From the NCBI GenBank assembly GCA_964612075.1, contig CAZTFC010000015.1, positions 1 through 48,186 on the forward strand: 48,186 nucleotides of DNA. The letters run 5' to 3'. A model generated the notes under the pieces. It was not told where the DNA came from. It was given only the letters and a program-made list of their open reading frames with translations, and searched no databases. The DNA comes from UBA2219 sp964612075. GTDB lineage: Bacteria; Desulfobacterota; Deferrimicrobia; Deferrimicrobiales; Deferrimicrobiaceae. A program made the position numbers and the translations under genes. Of this stretch, positions 18,032-26,540 are shown piece by piece; position 1 is the first letter of the stretch; the number at the start of each line of letters is the position of its first letter.

Positions 18032-18913
18032 CTATCTGCCGGAGGCGTTCCGGAGCAGGGGGAACCCGAGTTCCTCCCGGGTCTTGAGGAAGCCCTCCGC
18101 GCAATGGCGCGCCAGGTTGCGGACGCGCGCGATGTAGGAGGTCCGCTCCGTCACGGAGATGGCGCCGCGCGCGTCGAGCATGTTGAACGTGTGGGAGCAC
18201 TTGAGGCAGTAATCGTACGCGGGAAGGACGAGCTTCCGGCCGACCAGCGACATGCACTCCTTCTCGAACATGGCGAACAGGGAGAACAGCATCCCCGTGT
18301 CGGCCGCCTCGAAGTTGTAGGCGGACCACTCGACCTCGCCGCGATGATGGACGTCCCCGTACGTGACGTCGCCCACCCACTTGAGGTCGTAGACGTTGTC
18401 CACGTTCTGCAGGTACATGGCGATCCGCTCGAGCCCGTAGGTGATCTCGCCGGTCACGGGCTTGAGGTCGATGCCGCCGCACTGCTGGAAATAGGTGAAC
18501 TGGGTCACCTCCATCCCGTCGAGCCAGACCTCCCAACCCAGCCCCCACGCGCCCAGCGTGGGGGATTCCCAGTCGTCCTCCACGAAGCGGATGTCGTGCG
18601 CGAGCGGGTTGATCCCCACCGCGCGGAGCGAATCGAGATACAGTTCCACGTAATTGCAGGGGCACGGCTTCATGATGACCTGGAACTGGTAATAATGCTG
18701 GAGCCGGTTCGGGTTCTCCCCGTACCTCCCGTCCGTCGGGCGGCGGGACGGCTCGACGTAGGCCGTGTTCCACGGCTCGGGCCCGAGCGCGCGAAGGAAC
18801 GTCGCCGGGTGGAACGTTCCCGCGCCGACCTCCGTATCGTACGGCTGATGGATCACGCAGCCCTTGTCGGCCCAGTACCGCTGAAGGGAAAGCACGAGGT
18901 CTTGGAAAAACAA
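18032..18913 (-). CDS. glyQ: Glycine-tRNA ligase alpha subunit
   Basis: 293 aa, the catalytic class II subunit that makes glycyl-AMP. Recognisable stretches include GCVIHQPYDTEVGAGTFHPA, YVEPSRRPTDGRYGENPNR and NVYDLKWVGDVTYG. The start is TTG at 18911-18913, supported by GGGAGG eight bases upstream and by family length. No ATG or GTG fits the N-terminus. First gene of glyQ-glyS-ppdK. Confidence 0.97.
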   Translation of the reverse strand: MFFQDLVLSLQRYWADKGCVIHQPYDTEVGAGTFHPATFLRALGPEPWNTAYVEPSRRPTDGRYGENPNRLQHYYQFQVIMKPCPCNYVELYLDSLRAVGINPLAHDIRFVEDDWESPTLGAWGLGWEVWLDGMEVTQFTYFQQCGGIDLKPVTGEITYGLERIAMYLQNVDNVYDLKWVGDVTYGDVHHRGEVEWSAYNFEAADTGMLFSLFAMFEKECMSLVGRKLVLPAYDYCLKCSHTFNMLDARGAISVTERTSYIARVRNLARHCAEGFLKTREELGFPLLRNASGR

Positions 18914-18945
18914 TTAGGGAACCTCCCGGCGTAAAAATGATAGGC

Positions 18946-18975
18946 ATACTTACACCCCGCCGGGCTTATTGTCAA
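18946..18975 (-). promoter_or_regulatory. Candidate promoter of glyQ-glyS-ppdK
   Basis: Minus strand: a perfect -35 TTGACA (18970-18975). The -10 is less clear; TAAGTAT near 18946-18952 is at about the right distance. The 18914-19019 spacer holds nothing else recognisable. Confidence 0.5.
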
Positions 18976-19019
18976 GAAGTCGCTGGAAATATTGAAGGTT
19001 TTAGATCCCTTTCACGCTT

Positions 19020-19772
19020 TTACGCCCCGCCGAGGCTACGAAGCCGCTTCCCGAGGCAATACTCGACATAACAAGGCATAACATCCCGTAATTCATCGGC
19101 AATCCCATCCGAAACACGAAGCCGCTCCCTCGCCGCCTCGCCTCCGGCCAGGAGGGCTCTCCACGTTTTGACGGCCCCCAGCGAGAGTTTCATCCCGGCC
19201 CCCGCCGCGCAGGATTCGCACAACGCCCCGCCCTCCGAGGGGACGAAGCGGAACCACCTGCCGTCCGTGCGCCCGCACTTCCTGCACCCCGACAGGTCGG
19301 GGCCCCATCCGCCGACGCCGAGGAACGCCGCCTCCACCCTGCGGGCGGCCTTGCCGGGGGGCTCGCCGGCCGCGAGCGCCCGCATCCCGTCCAGGAGGAT
19401 GCCGAACGCTTTGGGCTTGGCCCCTTCCTGCGGAAACATTTCCGCCGCCAGTTCGAGGAGATAGTCCGCGTGCCGGACCCGCTCCCACTCTTCCACGATC
19501 GTCCAGAAGCTCGCGGAAACGGACGCGGTCGAAAGGACGGGCATCCTTCCGGGGGTTTCCGTCCAGACGATGTCGAGGAGGACGTATCGCTGGAGAAGCC
19601 CCCCGAAGCGCTTCCGGCTCCTCCACGCGGATTTCGCGAGGATCGGCACGACGCCCGCGTCGCGGGTGAAGAAGGTGAGCCGCCGGTCCGCTTCCCCCAT
19701 GTCGACGGCCCGGACCAGGAAGGCGGGGGAAGCGAGGAAGGTGCGCTCTCCGGCGGCACCTCCCGGGCTCAT
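19020..19772 (-). CDS. recO: DNA repair protein RecO
   Basis: 250 aa RecO, which with RecR loads RecA on SSB-coated DNA. An N-terminal OB fold (to about 85) includes LASPAFLVRAVDMGEADRRL. A zinc-finger follows with GCRKCGRTDG and GALCESCAAG. The start ATG (19770-19772) overlaps the rodZ TGA as ATGA. The frame is open well upstream, but only as a shadow of rodZ. It appears to be the last gene of the long icd-to-recO run. Confidence 0.92.
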   Translation of the reverse strand: MSPGGAAGERTFLASPAFLVRAVDMGEADRRLTFFTRDAGVVPILAKSAWRSRKRFGGLLQRYVLLDIVWTETPGRMPVLSTASVSASFWTIVEEWERVRHADYLLELAAEMFPQEGAKPKAFGILLDGMRALAAGEPPGKAARRVEAAFLGVGGWGPDLSGCRKCGRTDGRWFRFVPSEGGALCESCAAGAGMKLSLGAVKTWRALLAGGEAARERLRVSDGIADELRDVMPCYVEYCLGKRLRSLGGA

Positions 19773-20599
19773 TGGCCGATGGTGACGTTCCGGACCTGGC
19801 CGCTTTCCCCGAAGGGAGGAAGCCGCTGCCCGTTCAATGTCCCGACGACGCCGCCCGCGTTCCCGATCTTGAGCGAGATGTGCTTTTCCGCCGAGATGCT
19901 GATCTTGTCCCCGACGAACAGCGTGACGTCGACCGCGTCGCCGCCGTCGAAGCTGTACATCACCCAGGTCTGCTCGCTCGCCTCGAGGAAGAGCTGGAAC
20001 GGCCCGGTGAGCGGCCCGGCGCCTCCGACGGCCGAGACGGTCGGAGACGCCGCCGCCGCGACGTTGTCCGCGGGGGAGGCGCCCGCCCGGGCCGCCGGCG
20101 CCGCCGCCCGGGCCGCCTGCCCGGCGGCGTCGCCCGCCGCGGCCGGCGCGTTGTCCGCCGCGGGCGCCTTCGGCGCCGCCGCCTCGGGCGGCGCGGGGGC
20201 CGGCCGGTCGGCCGGGCGCATCGACAGGACCGCGAGAACGACCCCGAGGAGAAGGACCACCCCGGCCGCGAAGATGTAGGTGGTCTTGCGGCTTCCGCGC
20301 TCCTTCTCCCGCTCCAGCCACTCGGGCCGCGGCACCGGCGCCGACCCCTCCTCTTCCGCGGCCTTCCCCTGGGTGCTTTCGTACTCCGCCAGGACGGGGC
20401 CGGGATCCACGGAAAGGTACTTCGCGTACGAACGGATGAACCCGGTGGAGAAGACCTTTTCGGGCCACCTGTCGAAGTTGCCCTCTTCGATGCCCCGCAG
20501 GTATCGCTGCCCGATGTGGAGCGCCAGCCCCACGTCCTCGACGGACTTCCCCATCGCCTCCCGACGCCTCTTCCAGGACTCGCCCGCGTTTCCGCTCAT
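19769..20599 (-). CDS. rodZ: RodZ-like cytoskeletal/HTH membrane protein
   Basis: 276 aa. A Cro/C1-type HTH_25 domain spans about residues 8-75 and a basic stretch precedes a single transmembrane helix at about 107-126. An Ala/Pro-rich periplasmic linker (about 130-195) and a C-terminal DUF4115-type beta domain follow. This is the RodZ architecture, linking MreB to the cell-wall elongation machinery. It overlaps both neighbours by 4 nt (ATGA). Confidence 0.9.
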   Translation of the reverse strand: MSGNAGESWKRRREAMGKSVEDVGLALHIGQRYLRGIEEGNFDRWPEKVFSTGFIRSYAKYLSVDPGPVLAEYESTQGKAAEEEGSAPVPRPEWLEREKERGSRKTTYIFAAGVVLLLGVVLAVLSMRPADRPAPAPPEAAAPKAPAADNAPAAAGDAAGQAARAAAPAARAGASPADNVAAAASPTVSAVGGAGPLTGPFQLFLEASEQTWVMYSFDGGDAVDVTLFVGDKISISAEKHISLKIGNAGGVVGTLNGQRLPPFGESGQVRNVTIGQ

Positions 20600-21369
20600 T
20601 GCCTCTCCGGGCCGAGGACCCTGAGGTAGCCGACCGCCTGCCTCCTCACCTCCGGATCGTCGGATATCGATAAAACGGTTTTGAACGCCTTCGCCGCCTC
20701 CGATGTCCGCTTCGACGCCGCGTACGCTCGCCCCAGTTCCATCCAGCCGTCAACGTAGTCGGGCGCCGCCTTCACGCATCGGAGAAGGACGGCCTCGGCC
20801 TCCTCCGCGCGCCCCGCCTTCGTCAGCAGGGACGAAAGCCCGATGTACGCGGGGGCGTACCTCTCGTTCAGCCGGATCGCCTTTCGGTACTGCTCCTCCG
20901 CCTTCGCGGCGTTCCCCTTGTGCCGGTACGCCTCGGCCATGTTGTAGACCGCCCATTCGGGCGTCTGGTACCGGACGTCCGCCGCCGCGATCTCGAATTC
21001 GCGGATCGCCTCGTCCCAGGCCCGCCGGTCCGCGAGGACGATCCCCAGGTTGTTGTGCGCGTCGGCGAAATCCTCCCTCTTGCCGATCGCCCTGCGCAGG
21101 TTCTCCTCCGCCTTTTCCCCTTCGCCCCGCGCCCGGTATACGAGCCCGATCATCATGTCGATTTCCGCGTTGGACGGGTCCAGCTCGGAGGCGCGCATCA
21201 GCTCCTTCATCGCCATGGGAAGGTTGTTCTGCCGGAGGTAGGTGACTCCCATGTGCATCCGGGCGTCCGCCTCCTTCTTCTGGGCCTCCGTCGGGGCGGC
21301 GCAGCCGGAAAGGAGCCAGGCCGCCGCGAAGAGCGGAAGGAAGTGCAGGAAAAGCCGCCGCGCGGTCAC
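20596..21369 (-). CDS. TPR lipoprotein, PilF/PilW-like
   Basis: 257 aa. It begins with a signal peptide ending in a lipobox (AAWLLSGC, Cys near residue 23), so it is probably an outer-membrane lipoprotein. About six tetratricopeptide repeats fill the rest, e.g. NNLGIVLADRRAWDEAIREF. Size and domain layout match PilF/PilW, the pilotin for type IV pilus secretin assembly. TPR proteins are too variable to be sure. The start is GTG at 21367-21369, overlapping the mtnP stop as GTGA; upstream residues in the same frame lack a signal peptide. Confidence 0.85.
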   Translation of the reverse strand: MTARRLFLHFLPLFAAAWLLSGCAAPTEAQKKEADARMHMGVTYLRQNNLPMAMKELMRASELDPSNAEIDMMIGLVYRARGEGEKAEENLRRAIGKREDFADAHNNLGIVLADRRAWDEAIREFEIAAADVRYQTPEWAVYNMAEAYRHKGNAAKAEEQYRKAIRLNERYAPAYIGLSSLLTKAGRAEEAEAVLLRCVKAAPDYVDGWMELGRAYAASKRTSEAAKAFKTVLSISDDPEVRRQAVGYLRVLGPERQ

Positions 21370-22223
21370 AGGTATTTCCCCAGAAGGAGCGACAGGCGTT
21401 TGCGCGCCGCGGCGGGAATGGCCTTGCGCTCCGTGATGACCGCGTACTTCAGCGCCTCCCCGCACCCGCATTTCCCGCCGAGCGGCAGGAGCTTCGCCAT
21501 CTCCCGGACGATCTTCCGGGAATTCTCGACGTTTTTTTTCAGGACGTCGAGAATCGCTTCGACGGAAACGTCCTCCTCGGATTCGTGCCAGCAGTCGTAA
21601 TCGGTGGCCAGGGCCAGCACCGCGTAGCACAACTCGGCCTCGCGCGCCAGCCTGGCCTCGGGCATGTTGGTCATCCCGATGACGTCGACGCCCCATTTCC
21701 GGTAGATGTTCGACTCGGCGCGCGTGGAGAAGGCCGGCCCCTCGATGCAGAGGTAGGTGCCGCGCCGGTGGACCCGCCGGACGACTTTCCGCGCCGCGCG
21801 GGCGGCGGCCCCGGACAGGACGGGGCAGACCGGGTCGGCGAAGGCGATGTGGCCCGCAACGCCGTCGGAGAAGAACGTGCCTTCCCGCGACCGGGTGTTG
21901 TCGAAGAACTGGTCCACCACGACGACGTCTCCGGGTCGTATGCCTTCCTTCATGCTCCCGACGGCGGAGATGGAAAGGACGGCGTCGACCCCGATCTTCT
22001 TCATCGCGTAGACGTTCGCGCGGTAATTGATCCGCGAGGGAGGGATCCGGTGCCCCTTGCCGTGGCGCGGCAGGAACGCGACGGTCGTTCCCTCGAGCTC
22101 TCCCACGACCAGGGCGTCGGACGGGTCCCCGAAAGGCGTCCGGACGACCACTTGCCGGACGTTCTTCAAGTCCTCCATTCCGTAAAGGCCGGAACCGCCT
22201 ATGACACCGAGAATTCCAGACAT
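21366..22223 (-). CDS. mtnP: S-methyl-5'-thioadenosine phosphorylase
   Basis: 285 aa, PNP/MTAP family. Signatures: GVIGGSGLYGM at the N-terminus, PRHGKGHRIPPS (phosphate/ribose site), SAVGSMKEGIRPGD, and the substrate loop GPAFSTRAES followed by GMTNMPEA. It phosphorolyses methylthioadenosine to adenine and methylthioribose-1-phosphate, the first step of methionine salvage from polyamine/AdoMet metabolism. A role on 6-oxopurine nucleosides cannot be excluded. No other mtn gene is in the window. Confidence 0.92.
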   Translation of the reverse strand: MSGILGVIGGSGLYGMEDLKNVRQVVVRTPFGDPSDALVVGELEGTTVAFLPRHGKGHRIPPSRINYRANVYAMKKIGVDAVLSISAVGSMKEGIRPGDVVVVDQFFDNTRSREGTFFSDGVAGHIAFADPVCPVLSGAAARAARKVVRRVHRRGTYLCIEGPAFSTRAESNIYRKWGVDVIGMTNMPEARLAREAELCYAVLALATDYDCWHESEEDVSVEAILDVLKKNVENSRKIVREMAKLLPLGGKCGCGEALKYAVITERKAIPAAARKRLSLLLGKYL

Positions 22224-22254
22224 AGTAAGACTATAGGAAGATCGGGGGCCCCGC

Positions 22255-23343
22255 TCAACCCCTTTTTTTCTGAATCTTGGGTTTTTCCCCTATTTCTGCG
22301 CGGAGTTGCCCGCACGCGGCCCGGATGTCCGCCCCCCTGCGCTCGCGGGTGATCGTCTGGATCCCGGCGGCCTGGAGGATTTCGCGGAACCGGTCGACCG
22401 TTTCCTGCCGGGGTGGCTCGTACGGAGACCCTTCGTGCGGGTTGTACGGGATCAGGTTCACCTTGATCCGGGCACCTCTGAGCAGGCGCGCGAGCGCGGC
22501 CGCGTCCCCGGGGGAGTCGTTCACGCCGGAAAGCAGCACGTACTCGGCCGTCACCTTGCGCCCGCTCTGAAGCGGAATGCGCCGCATCGCGGCCACCAGC
22601 TCCTTCATGGGGTGTTTCCGGTTGACCGGCATCAGGAGGGAGCGCCGGGCGTCGTCGGAGGCGTTGAGGGAGACGGCGAAGCTCACGGGGTATTTCGACG
22701 CGAGCGTCAGCATCTCCGGAACGATCCCCGCGGTGGACACGGTGACCCGCTTGCCGGAAAGGCCGAAGCCGTACTGGGAGAGGAGGATGTCGATCGCGCG
22801 GGAAACCTCGGCGACGTTGCGCAGCGGCTCCCCCATCCCCATGAACACGACGTTCGTCAGGCGCTCCCCCCGCTCCGAAAGCCGCCTCGCGAAGAAGCAC
22901 ACCTGGTGCACGATCTCCGCGGAGGAAAGGTCGCGGCGCAGCCCCATCGCGCCGGTCGCGCAGAATACGCACCCGAGGGCGCACCCCGCCTGGGAGGAGA
23001 TGCAGAGCGTGCGCCGCTCCTCGTCCGGGATGAGGACGCTTTCGACCGCCTCCCCGTCCTCGAGGCGGAACAGCGCCTTCTCCGTGCCGTCCCGCGATAC
23101 GTCGACCCGTTCGGCGGGAGGCGCCGAGATGCGGCAGGACGACGACAGCAGCGCGCGGAATTCCTTCGACAGGTCGGTCATCCCCGCGAAATCGTCGACG
23201 AGCTTCCCGTAGATCCACCGGGAAAGCTGCCGCGCCCGGTACCGCTCCTTCCCCCACCGGGAAAGGAACGATTCCAGCTCCGCGAGGGGCATCCCCTTCA
23301 GATCGGTCCGCGGATCGACGGAACGGGGCCCGATCTCATCCAT
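22255..23343 (-). CDS. rlmN: Dual-specificity 23S rRNA/tRNA m2A methyltransferase RlmN
   Basis: 362 aa radical-SAM enzyme methylating A2503 of 23S rRNA and A37 of some tRNAs. The cluster motif is CALGCVFC, followed by GNVA-type and MGMGEPLRN motifs. The second catalytic cysteine is near the C-terminus in ADIRAACGQL. The start ATG (23341-23343, MDEIGP) was chosen because the open frame upstream is a shadow of ndk. It lies 4 bp from the ndk stop. Confidence 0.95.
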   Translation of the reverse strand: MDEIGPRSVDPRTDLKGMPLAELESFLSRWGKERYRARQLSRWIYGKLVDDFAGMTDLSKEFRALLSSSCRISAPPAERVDVSRDGTEKALFRLEDGEAVESVLIPDEERRTLCISSQAGCALGCVFCATGAMGLRRDLSSAEIVHQVCFFARRLSERGERLTNVVFMGMGEPLRNVAEVSRAIDILLSQYGFGLSGKRVTVSTAGIVPEMLTLASKYPVSFAVSLNASDDARRSLLMPVNRKHPMKELVAAMRRIPLQSGRKVTAEYVLLSGVNDSPGDAAALARLLRGARIKVNLIPYNPHEGSPYEPPRQETVDRFREILQAAGIQTITRERRGADIRAACGQLRAEIGEKPKIQKKRG

Positions 23344-23347
23344 CGGT

Positions 23348-23779
23348 TCAGTTAACGATTTCCAACTCGCCGAAGAAATAGCGGATTTCCGTTGCGGCCG
23401 TTTCCGGCGCGTCGGACCCATGGACGATGTTCTGCTCCACGCTGTCCGCCATGGACGCGCGGATCGTCCCCTCGGCCGCCTTCTTCGGGTCGGTGGCACC
23501 CATCAGCTCGCGGTTCCGCGCGATGACGTTCTCCCCCACCAGGACCATGACGACGATCGGGCCGGAGGACATGAAATCGGTGAGGGAGCCGAAGAAGGGG
23601 CGCTCCCGGTGGACCGCGTAGAACCCTTCCGCCTCCTTCTTCGTGAGACGGATCATCTTCATCGCCGCGACGCGGATACCCGCCGCCTCGAAGCGCCGCA
23701 CCACCTCCCCGATGACGCCCTTGCGGACGCCGTCGGGCTTCACGATGGAGAGGGTGCGCTGTGTCGCTGGCTGCTGCAT
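23348..23779 (-). CDS. ndk: Nucleoside diphosphate kinase
   Basis: 143 aa, standard size. It has the N-terminal SIVKPDGV motif and the active-site histidine in NIVHGSDAPE. It transfers phosphate from ATP to NDPs. The start ATG (23777-23779) shares a base with the korC TGA stop (TGATG). Its position behind the succinyl-CoA synthetase/Kor block may help equilibrate the nucleotide made by SucCD; this is inference. Confidence 0.97.
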   Translation of the reverse strand: MQQPATQRTLSIVKPDGVRKGVIGEVVRRFEAAGIRVAAMKMIRLTKKEAEGFYAVHRERPFFGSLTDFMSSGPIVVMVLVGENVIARNRELMGATDPKKAAEGTIRASMADSVEQNIVHGSDAPETAATEIRYFFGELEIVN

Positions 23780-24327
23780 CAGAGCGTTCTCCTTTCGACG
23801 AGTTCGTATCCGGCCGAAAGCGCCTTCCGGTTCAGGTCCTCGGTCCCCTTCGGGACGCGGGAGAGGACCGCCTTCTCGACCGCCTCGCGGCTCACCCTCC
23901 CGGTGATCGCCGCGATCGCGCCGATCGCCACGATGTTGGCGACGAAGGCCTTGCCGACCGCCTCGGAGGCGGTGCGGATGATCGGCAGGCGGACCACGTT
24001 GTAGTCTCCCGCCGGGACGTCGCGGACGAAGTCCTCGTCCACCAGCAGGATGCCCCCCGCCTTGACGTCCATGCAATATTTCGCGCAGGCCTCCTGCGTC
24101 AGCGCGAGCATCAGGTCGATCGACGTCGCCTTCGGGAAATCGATCGTGTCGTCCGAGAGGATGACCTCCGACTTGGACGCCCCGCCGCGCGCCTCCGGCC
24201 CGTACGATTGGCTCTGGACGGCGTTGATCCCGTCGTAGATGGCCGCCGCCTCGGCGAAGATGACCCCCGCCAGGATCAGCCCCTGCCCGCCGGAACCCGA
24301 GAACCGGATCTCGTATCGCCCGCTCAT
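23779..24327 (-). CDS. korC: 2-oxoacid (2-oxoglutarate):ferredoxin oxidoreductase gamma subunit
   Basis: 182 aa gamma subunit, with N-terminal FSGSGGQGLILAG and SYGPEARGGASKSEVI motifs. It is part of the four-subunit complex converting 2-oxoglutarate + CoA to succinyl-CoA + CO2 with reduction of ferredoxin. The start overlaps the korB stop by 4 nt (ATGA). Substrate is assigned from the icd-mdh-sucCD context; sequence alone would also allow another 2-oxoacid. Confidence 0.9.
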   Translation of the reverse strand: MSGRYEIRFSGSGGQGLILAGVIFAEAAAIYDGINAVQSQSYGPEARGGASKSEVILSDDTIDFPKATSIDLMLALTQEACAKYCMDVKAGGILLVDEDFVRDVPAGDYNVVRLPIIRTASEAVGKAFVANIVAIGAIAAITGRVSREAVEKAVLSRVPKGTEDLNRKALSAGYELVERRTL

Positions 24328-25139
24328 GATTTGAGCCGCTCCACCAAACCGTAGTAGGCCTCGCAGAACTCCGGCCTGCCGTCCGCGCGGTGAAGCACGC
24401 CCATGGGGAACTTCCCCGCCGCCTCGTCGGGCGAAAGCTTCGCGTACGCGGCCGCCGGGACGAAGGCGTCCTTCATCCAGAGGAGCATGTCCGTGGGGCT
24501 CTTGAACTTGTTGCGCCGGCCGTACGTGGTCGGGCAGGCGTTCACGACGTCCACGACGGAAAAGCCCCGGTGCCGCATCGCGTCGACGATGAGTTTGTCC
24601 AGGGCGGCGGCGTGGTAGGCGGTGCCGCGGGCGACGAAGGTCGCCCCCGCGCCCGTCGCGAGCGCCGGGATGTCGAAGGCGAAGTCGACGTTCCCGTACG
24701 GCATGGTGGACGCGAACCGGCCGGGCTGGGTGGACGGGGAATACTGCCCTCCCGTCATCCCGTAGATGAAGTTGTTGAAGACGAGCAGCGTGATGTCGAT
24801 GTTGCGCCGGCAGGCGTGTATGAAATGGTTGCCGCCGATCGCCGTCGCGTCGCCGTCGCCGCTGACGACCAGGACGTGCTTTTCGGGCCTCGCCATCTTC
24901 AGCCCCGTGGCGAAGGCCAGCGCGCGGCCGTGCGTCGTGTGGAGGGTGTTGAAGTCGACGTAGCCGGGCAGGCGGGACGCGCAGCCGATCCCGGAGACCA
25001 GCGCGATGTCGTCCGGGTCGAGCCCCTGTGCGTCGACGGCGCGCAGGAGCGACTTGAAGACGATCCCGTAGCTGCACCCGGGGCACCAGATGTGCGGCAG
25101 CTTCCCCGGCCGGATGTACCTGGTGTACTCGAACGCCAT
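24324..25139 (-). CDS. korB: 2-oxoacid (2-oxoglutarate):ferredoxin oxidoreductase beta subunit
   Basis: 271 aa TPP-binding subunit. The N-terminal motif is WCPGCSYG, and the thiamine-diphosphate motif is GDGDATAIGGNHF followed by NNFIYGMTGGQ. It carries TPP and part of the electron path. Its ATG (25137-25139) abuts the korA TAG directly. Confidence 0.93.
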   Translation of the reverse strand: MAFEYTRYIRPGKLPHIWCPGCSYGIVFKSLLRAVDAQGLDPDDIALVSGIGCASRLPGYVDFNTLHTTHGRALAFATGLKMARPEKHVLVVSGDGDATAIGGNHFIHACRRNIDITLLVFNNFIYGMTGGQYSPSTQPGRFASTMPYGNVDFAFDIPALATGAGATFVARGTAYHAAALDKLIVDAMRHRGFSVVDVVNACPTTYGRRNKFKSPTDMLLWMKDAFVPAAAYAKLSPDEAAGKFPMGVLHRADGRPEFCEAYYGLVERLKS

Positions 25140-26270
25140 CTACCGGGCCTCCCTGATCCGGGCGAGGATCTGCGCCGGGGTGATCGGGTCGCCGTCGACC
25201 CGGTGGATCCCCTCGACCGCGCAGCGCCCCTTCGCGCAGCGGTCCACCTCGAGGATGATCTGCCCCAAAGACAGCTCGGGGACGACGATCCGCCGGACCC
25301 GGCCGGAAAGGGCCGCGACCTGCTCCTCCGGGAACGGCCAGACGGTCAAAGGCCGGAACAGCCCGGCCCGGATCCCCTCGGCGCGGGCCTGGTCCACCGC
25401 CGTCTTGGCGGATCTCCCGCAGATGCCGTAGGCGAACACCGCGACCTCGGCGTCCTCGAGCCGGTGCTCCGCGAACCGGACGATGTCCCCCCGGTTGGCC
25501 TCCACCTTGCGGAGCAGCCGGAGTTCGTCGGTCTGGATCCGGGGCGACGCGTTCACGGGGAAGCCGTCCGGGCCGTGGTTCAGCCCCGTGACGTGGTACC
25601 GGTACCCCTCGAAGAAGTTGGCCATCGGCGGGACGTCGCCCCGGCTGTCGTCGTAGGGCAGGTATTCGGACGGCGGGCAGTTCGGGCGCGGCCGGCCCAC
25701 CAGCGGGATGACGCCGGCTTCCGGGATCTCGATCCGCTCCCGCATGTGCCCCACGACCTCGTCGAATGCCACGATCACCGGGGTGCGGTATTTCTCCGAC
25801 AGGTTGAACGCCCGGACCGTCTCGGAGAAGATCTCCTCCACGTAGGCGGGCGTGAGGCAGATGGAGGGGTGGTCGCCGTGGGTGCCCCACCGGCACTGCA
25901 TGATGTCGCTCTGGCCGGGCCCCGTGGGCACCCCCGTGGAGGGGCCGCCCCGCATCACGTCGACCACGACGCAGGGGATCTCGGTCAGCATGGCGAACCC
26001 CAGGTTCTCCTGCTTGAGCGAGAAGCCGGGGCCGGACGTGGCGGTGAGCGCCTTGCACCCCGCCAGCGACCCGCCGATCACCGCCGCCATCGCCGCGATC
26101 TCGTCCTCCATCTGGAGGAACACCCCGCCGGCACGCGGGAGCTTCTTCGCCAGGTACTCGGCCACCTCGGTGGAGGGCGTGATCGGGTAGCCCGCGAAGA
26201 AGTTGCAGCCGGCGTACAGCGCTCCCTCGGCGCACGCCTCGTTCCCCTGGAGCAGCAGGACGCGGGTCAC
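25140..26270 (-). CDS. korA: 2-oxoacid (2-oxoglutarate):ferredoxin oxidoreductase alpha subunit
   Basis: 376 aa. The N-terminus has the pyrimidine-binding GYPITPSTEVAEYL and TSGPGFSLKQENLG motifs; a transketolase C-like domain is at the end. The start is GTG at 26268-26270 (GTG ACC CGC), overlapping the korD stop as GTGA. Upstream residues in the frame are a shadow of korD. Confidence 0.93.
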   Translation of the reverse strand: MTRVLLLQGNEACAEGALYAGCNFFAGYPITPSTEVAEYLAKKLPRAGGVFLQMEDEIAAMAAVIGGSLAGCKALTATSGPGFSLKQENLGFAMLTEIPCVVVDVMRGGPSTGVPTGPGQSDIMQCRWGTHGDHPSICLTPAYVEEIFSETVRAFNLSEKYRTPVIVAFDEVVGHMRERIEIPEAGVIPLVGRPRPNCPPSEYLPYDDSRGDVPPMANFFEGYRYHVTGLNHGPDGFPVNASPRIQTDELRLLRKVEANRGDIVRFAEHRLEDAEVAVFAYGICGRSAKTAVDQARAEGIRAGLFRPLTVWPFPEEQVAALSGRVRRIVVPELSLGQIILEVDRCAKGRCAVEGIHRVDGDPITPAQILARIREAR

Positions 26271-26512
26271 CGGGCTTCCCCCTTTTTCTCTACGGAAATG
26301 GCGAAGTCGGGGCAGCGCATCTCGCACTGCATGCAGAGGATGCACTTGTCGATGTCGGCCACCTTCGACTTGAACCGCTCCATGCCGAGCGCCTGGACGG
26401 GGCAAAGCTTCACGCAGATCTCGCACCCCTTGCAGTAGCGCGGGATGATGCGGATCCGCACCTTCGCGTTCTCCCACTCCTCGAACTTCTCCGCCCGCCG
26501 TTCCTTCGTCAT
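26267..26512 (-). CDS. korD: 2-oxoacid:ferredoxin oxidoreductase delta subunit (2[4Fe-4S] ferredoxin)
   Basis: 81 aa with two CxxCxxCxxxCP clusters: CKGCEICVKLCP and CILCMQCEMRCP. It is the small electron-carrying subunit of the KorDABC complex and the first gene of that block, 28 bp after sucD. Confidence 0.93.
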   Translation of the reverse strand: MTKERRAEKFEEWENAKVRIRIIPRYCKGCEICVKLCPVQALGMERFKSKVADIDKCILCMQCEMRCPDFAISVEKKGEAR

Positions 26513-26540
26513 CCGGCTCCCCGCTCCTCCCGGCCCCGCA

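Noticed and set aside
13273..18087. Very long plus-strand open frame (about 1600 codons) opposite ppdK and glyS
   Set aside because: It lies antisense to two unmistakable genes, its composition is Arg/Leu/Pro/His-rich as expected of GC-rich shadow frames, and it has no domain resemblance. The same holds for other long plus-strand frames (e.g. 3344-4984, 11241-12977).
20596..21696. Longer TPR protein beginning about 110 codons upstream of the GTG
   Set aside because: The extra residues are a shadow of mtnP; the signal peptide and the GTGA overlap fix the start at 21369.
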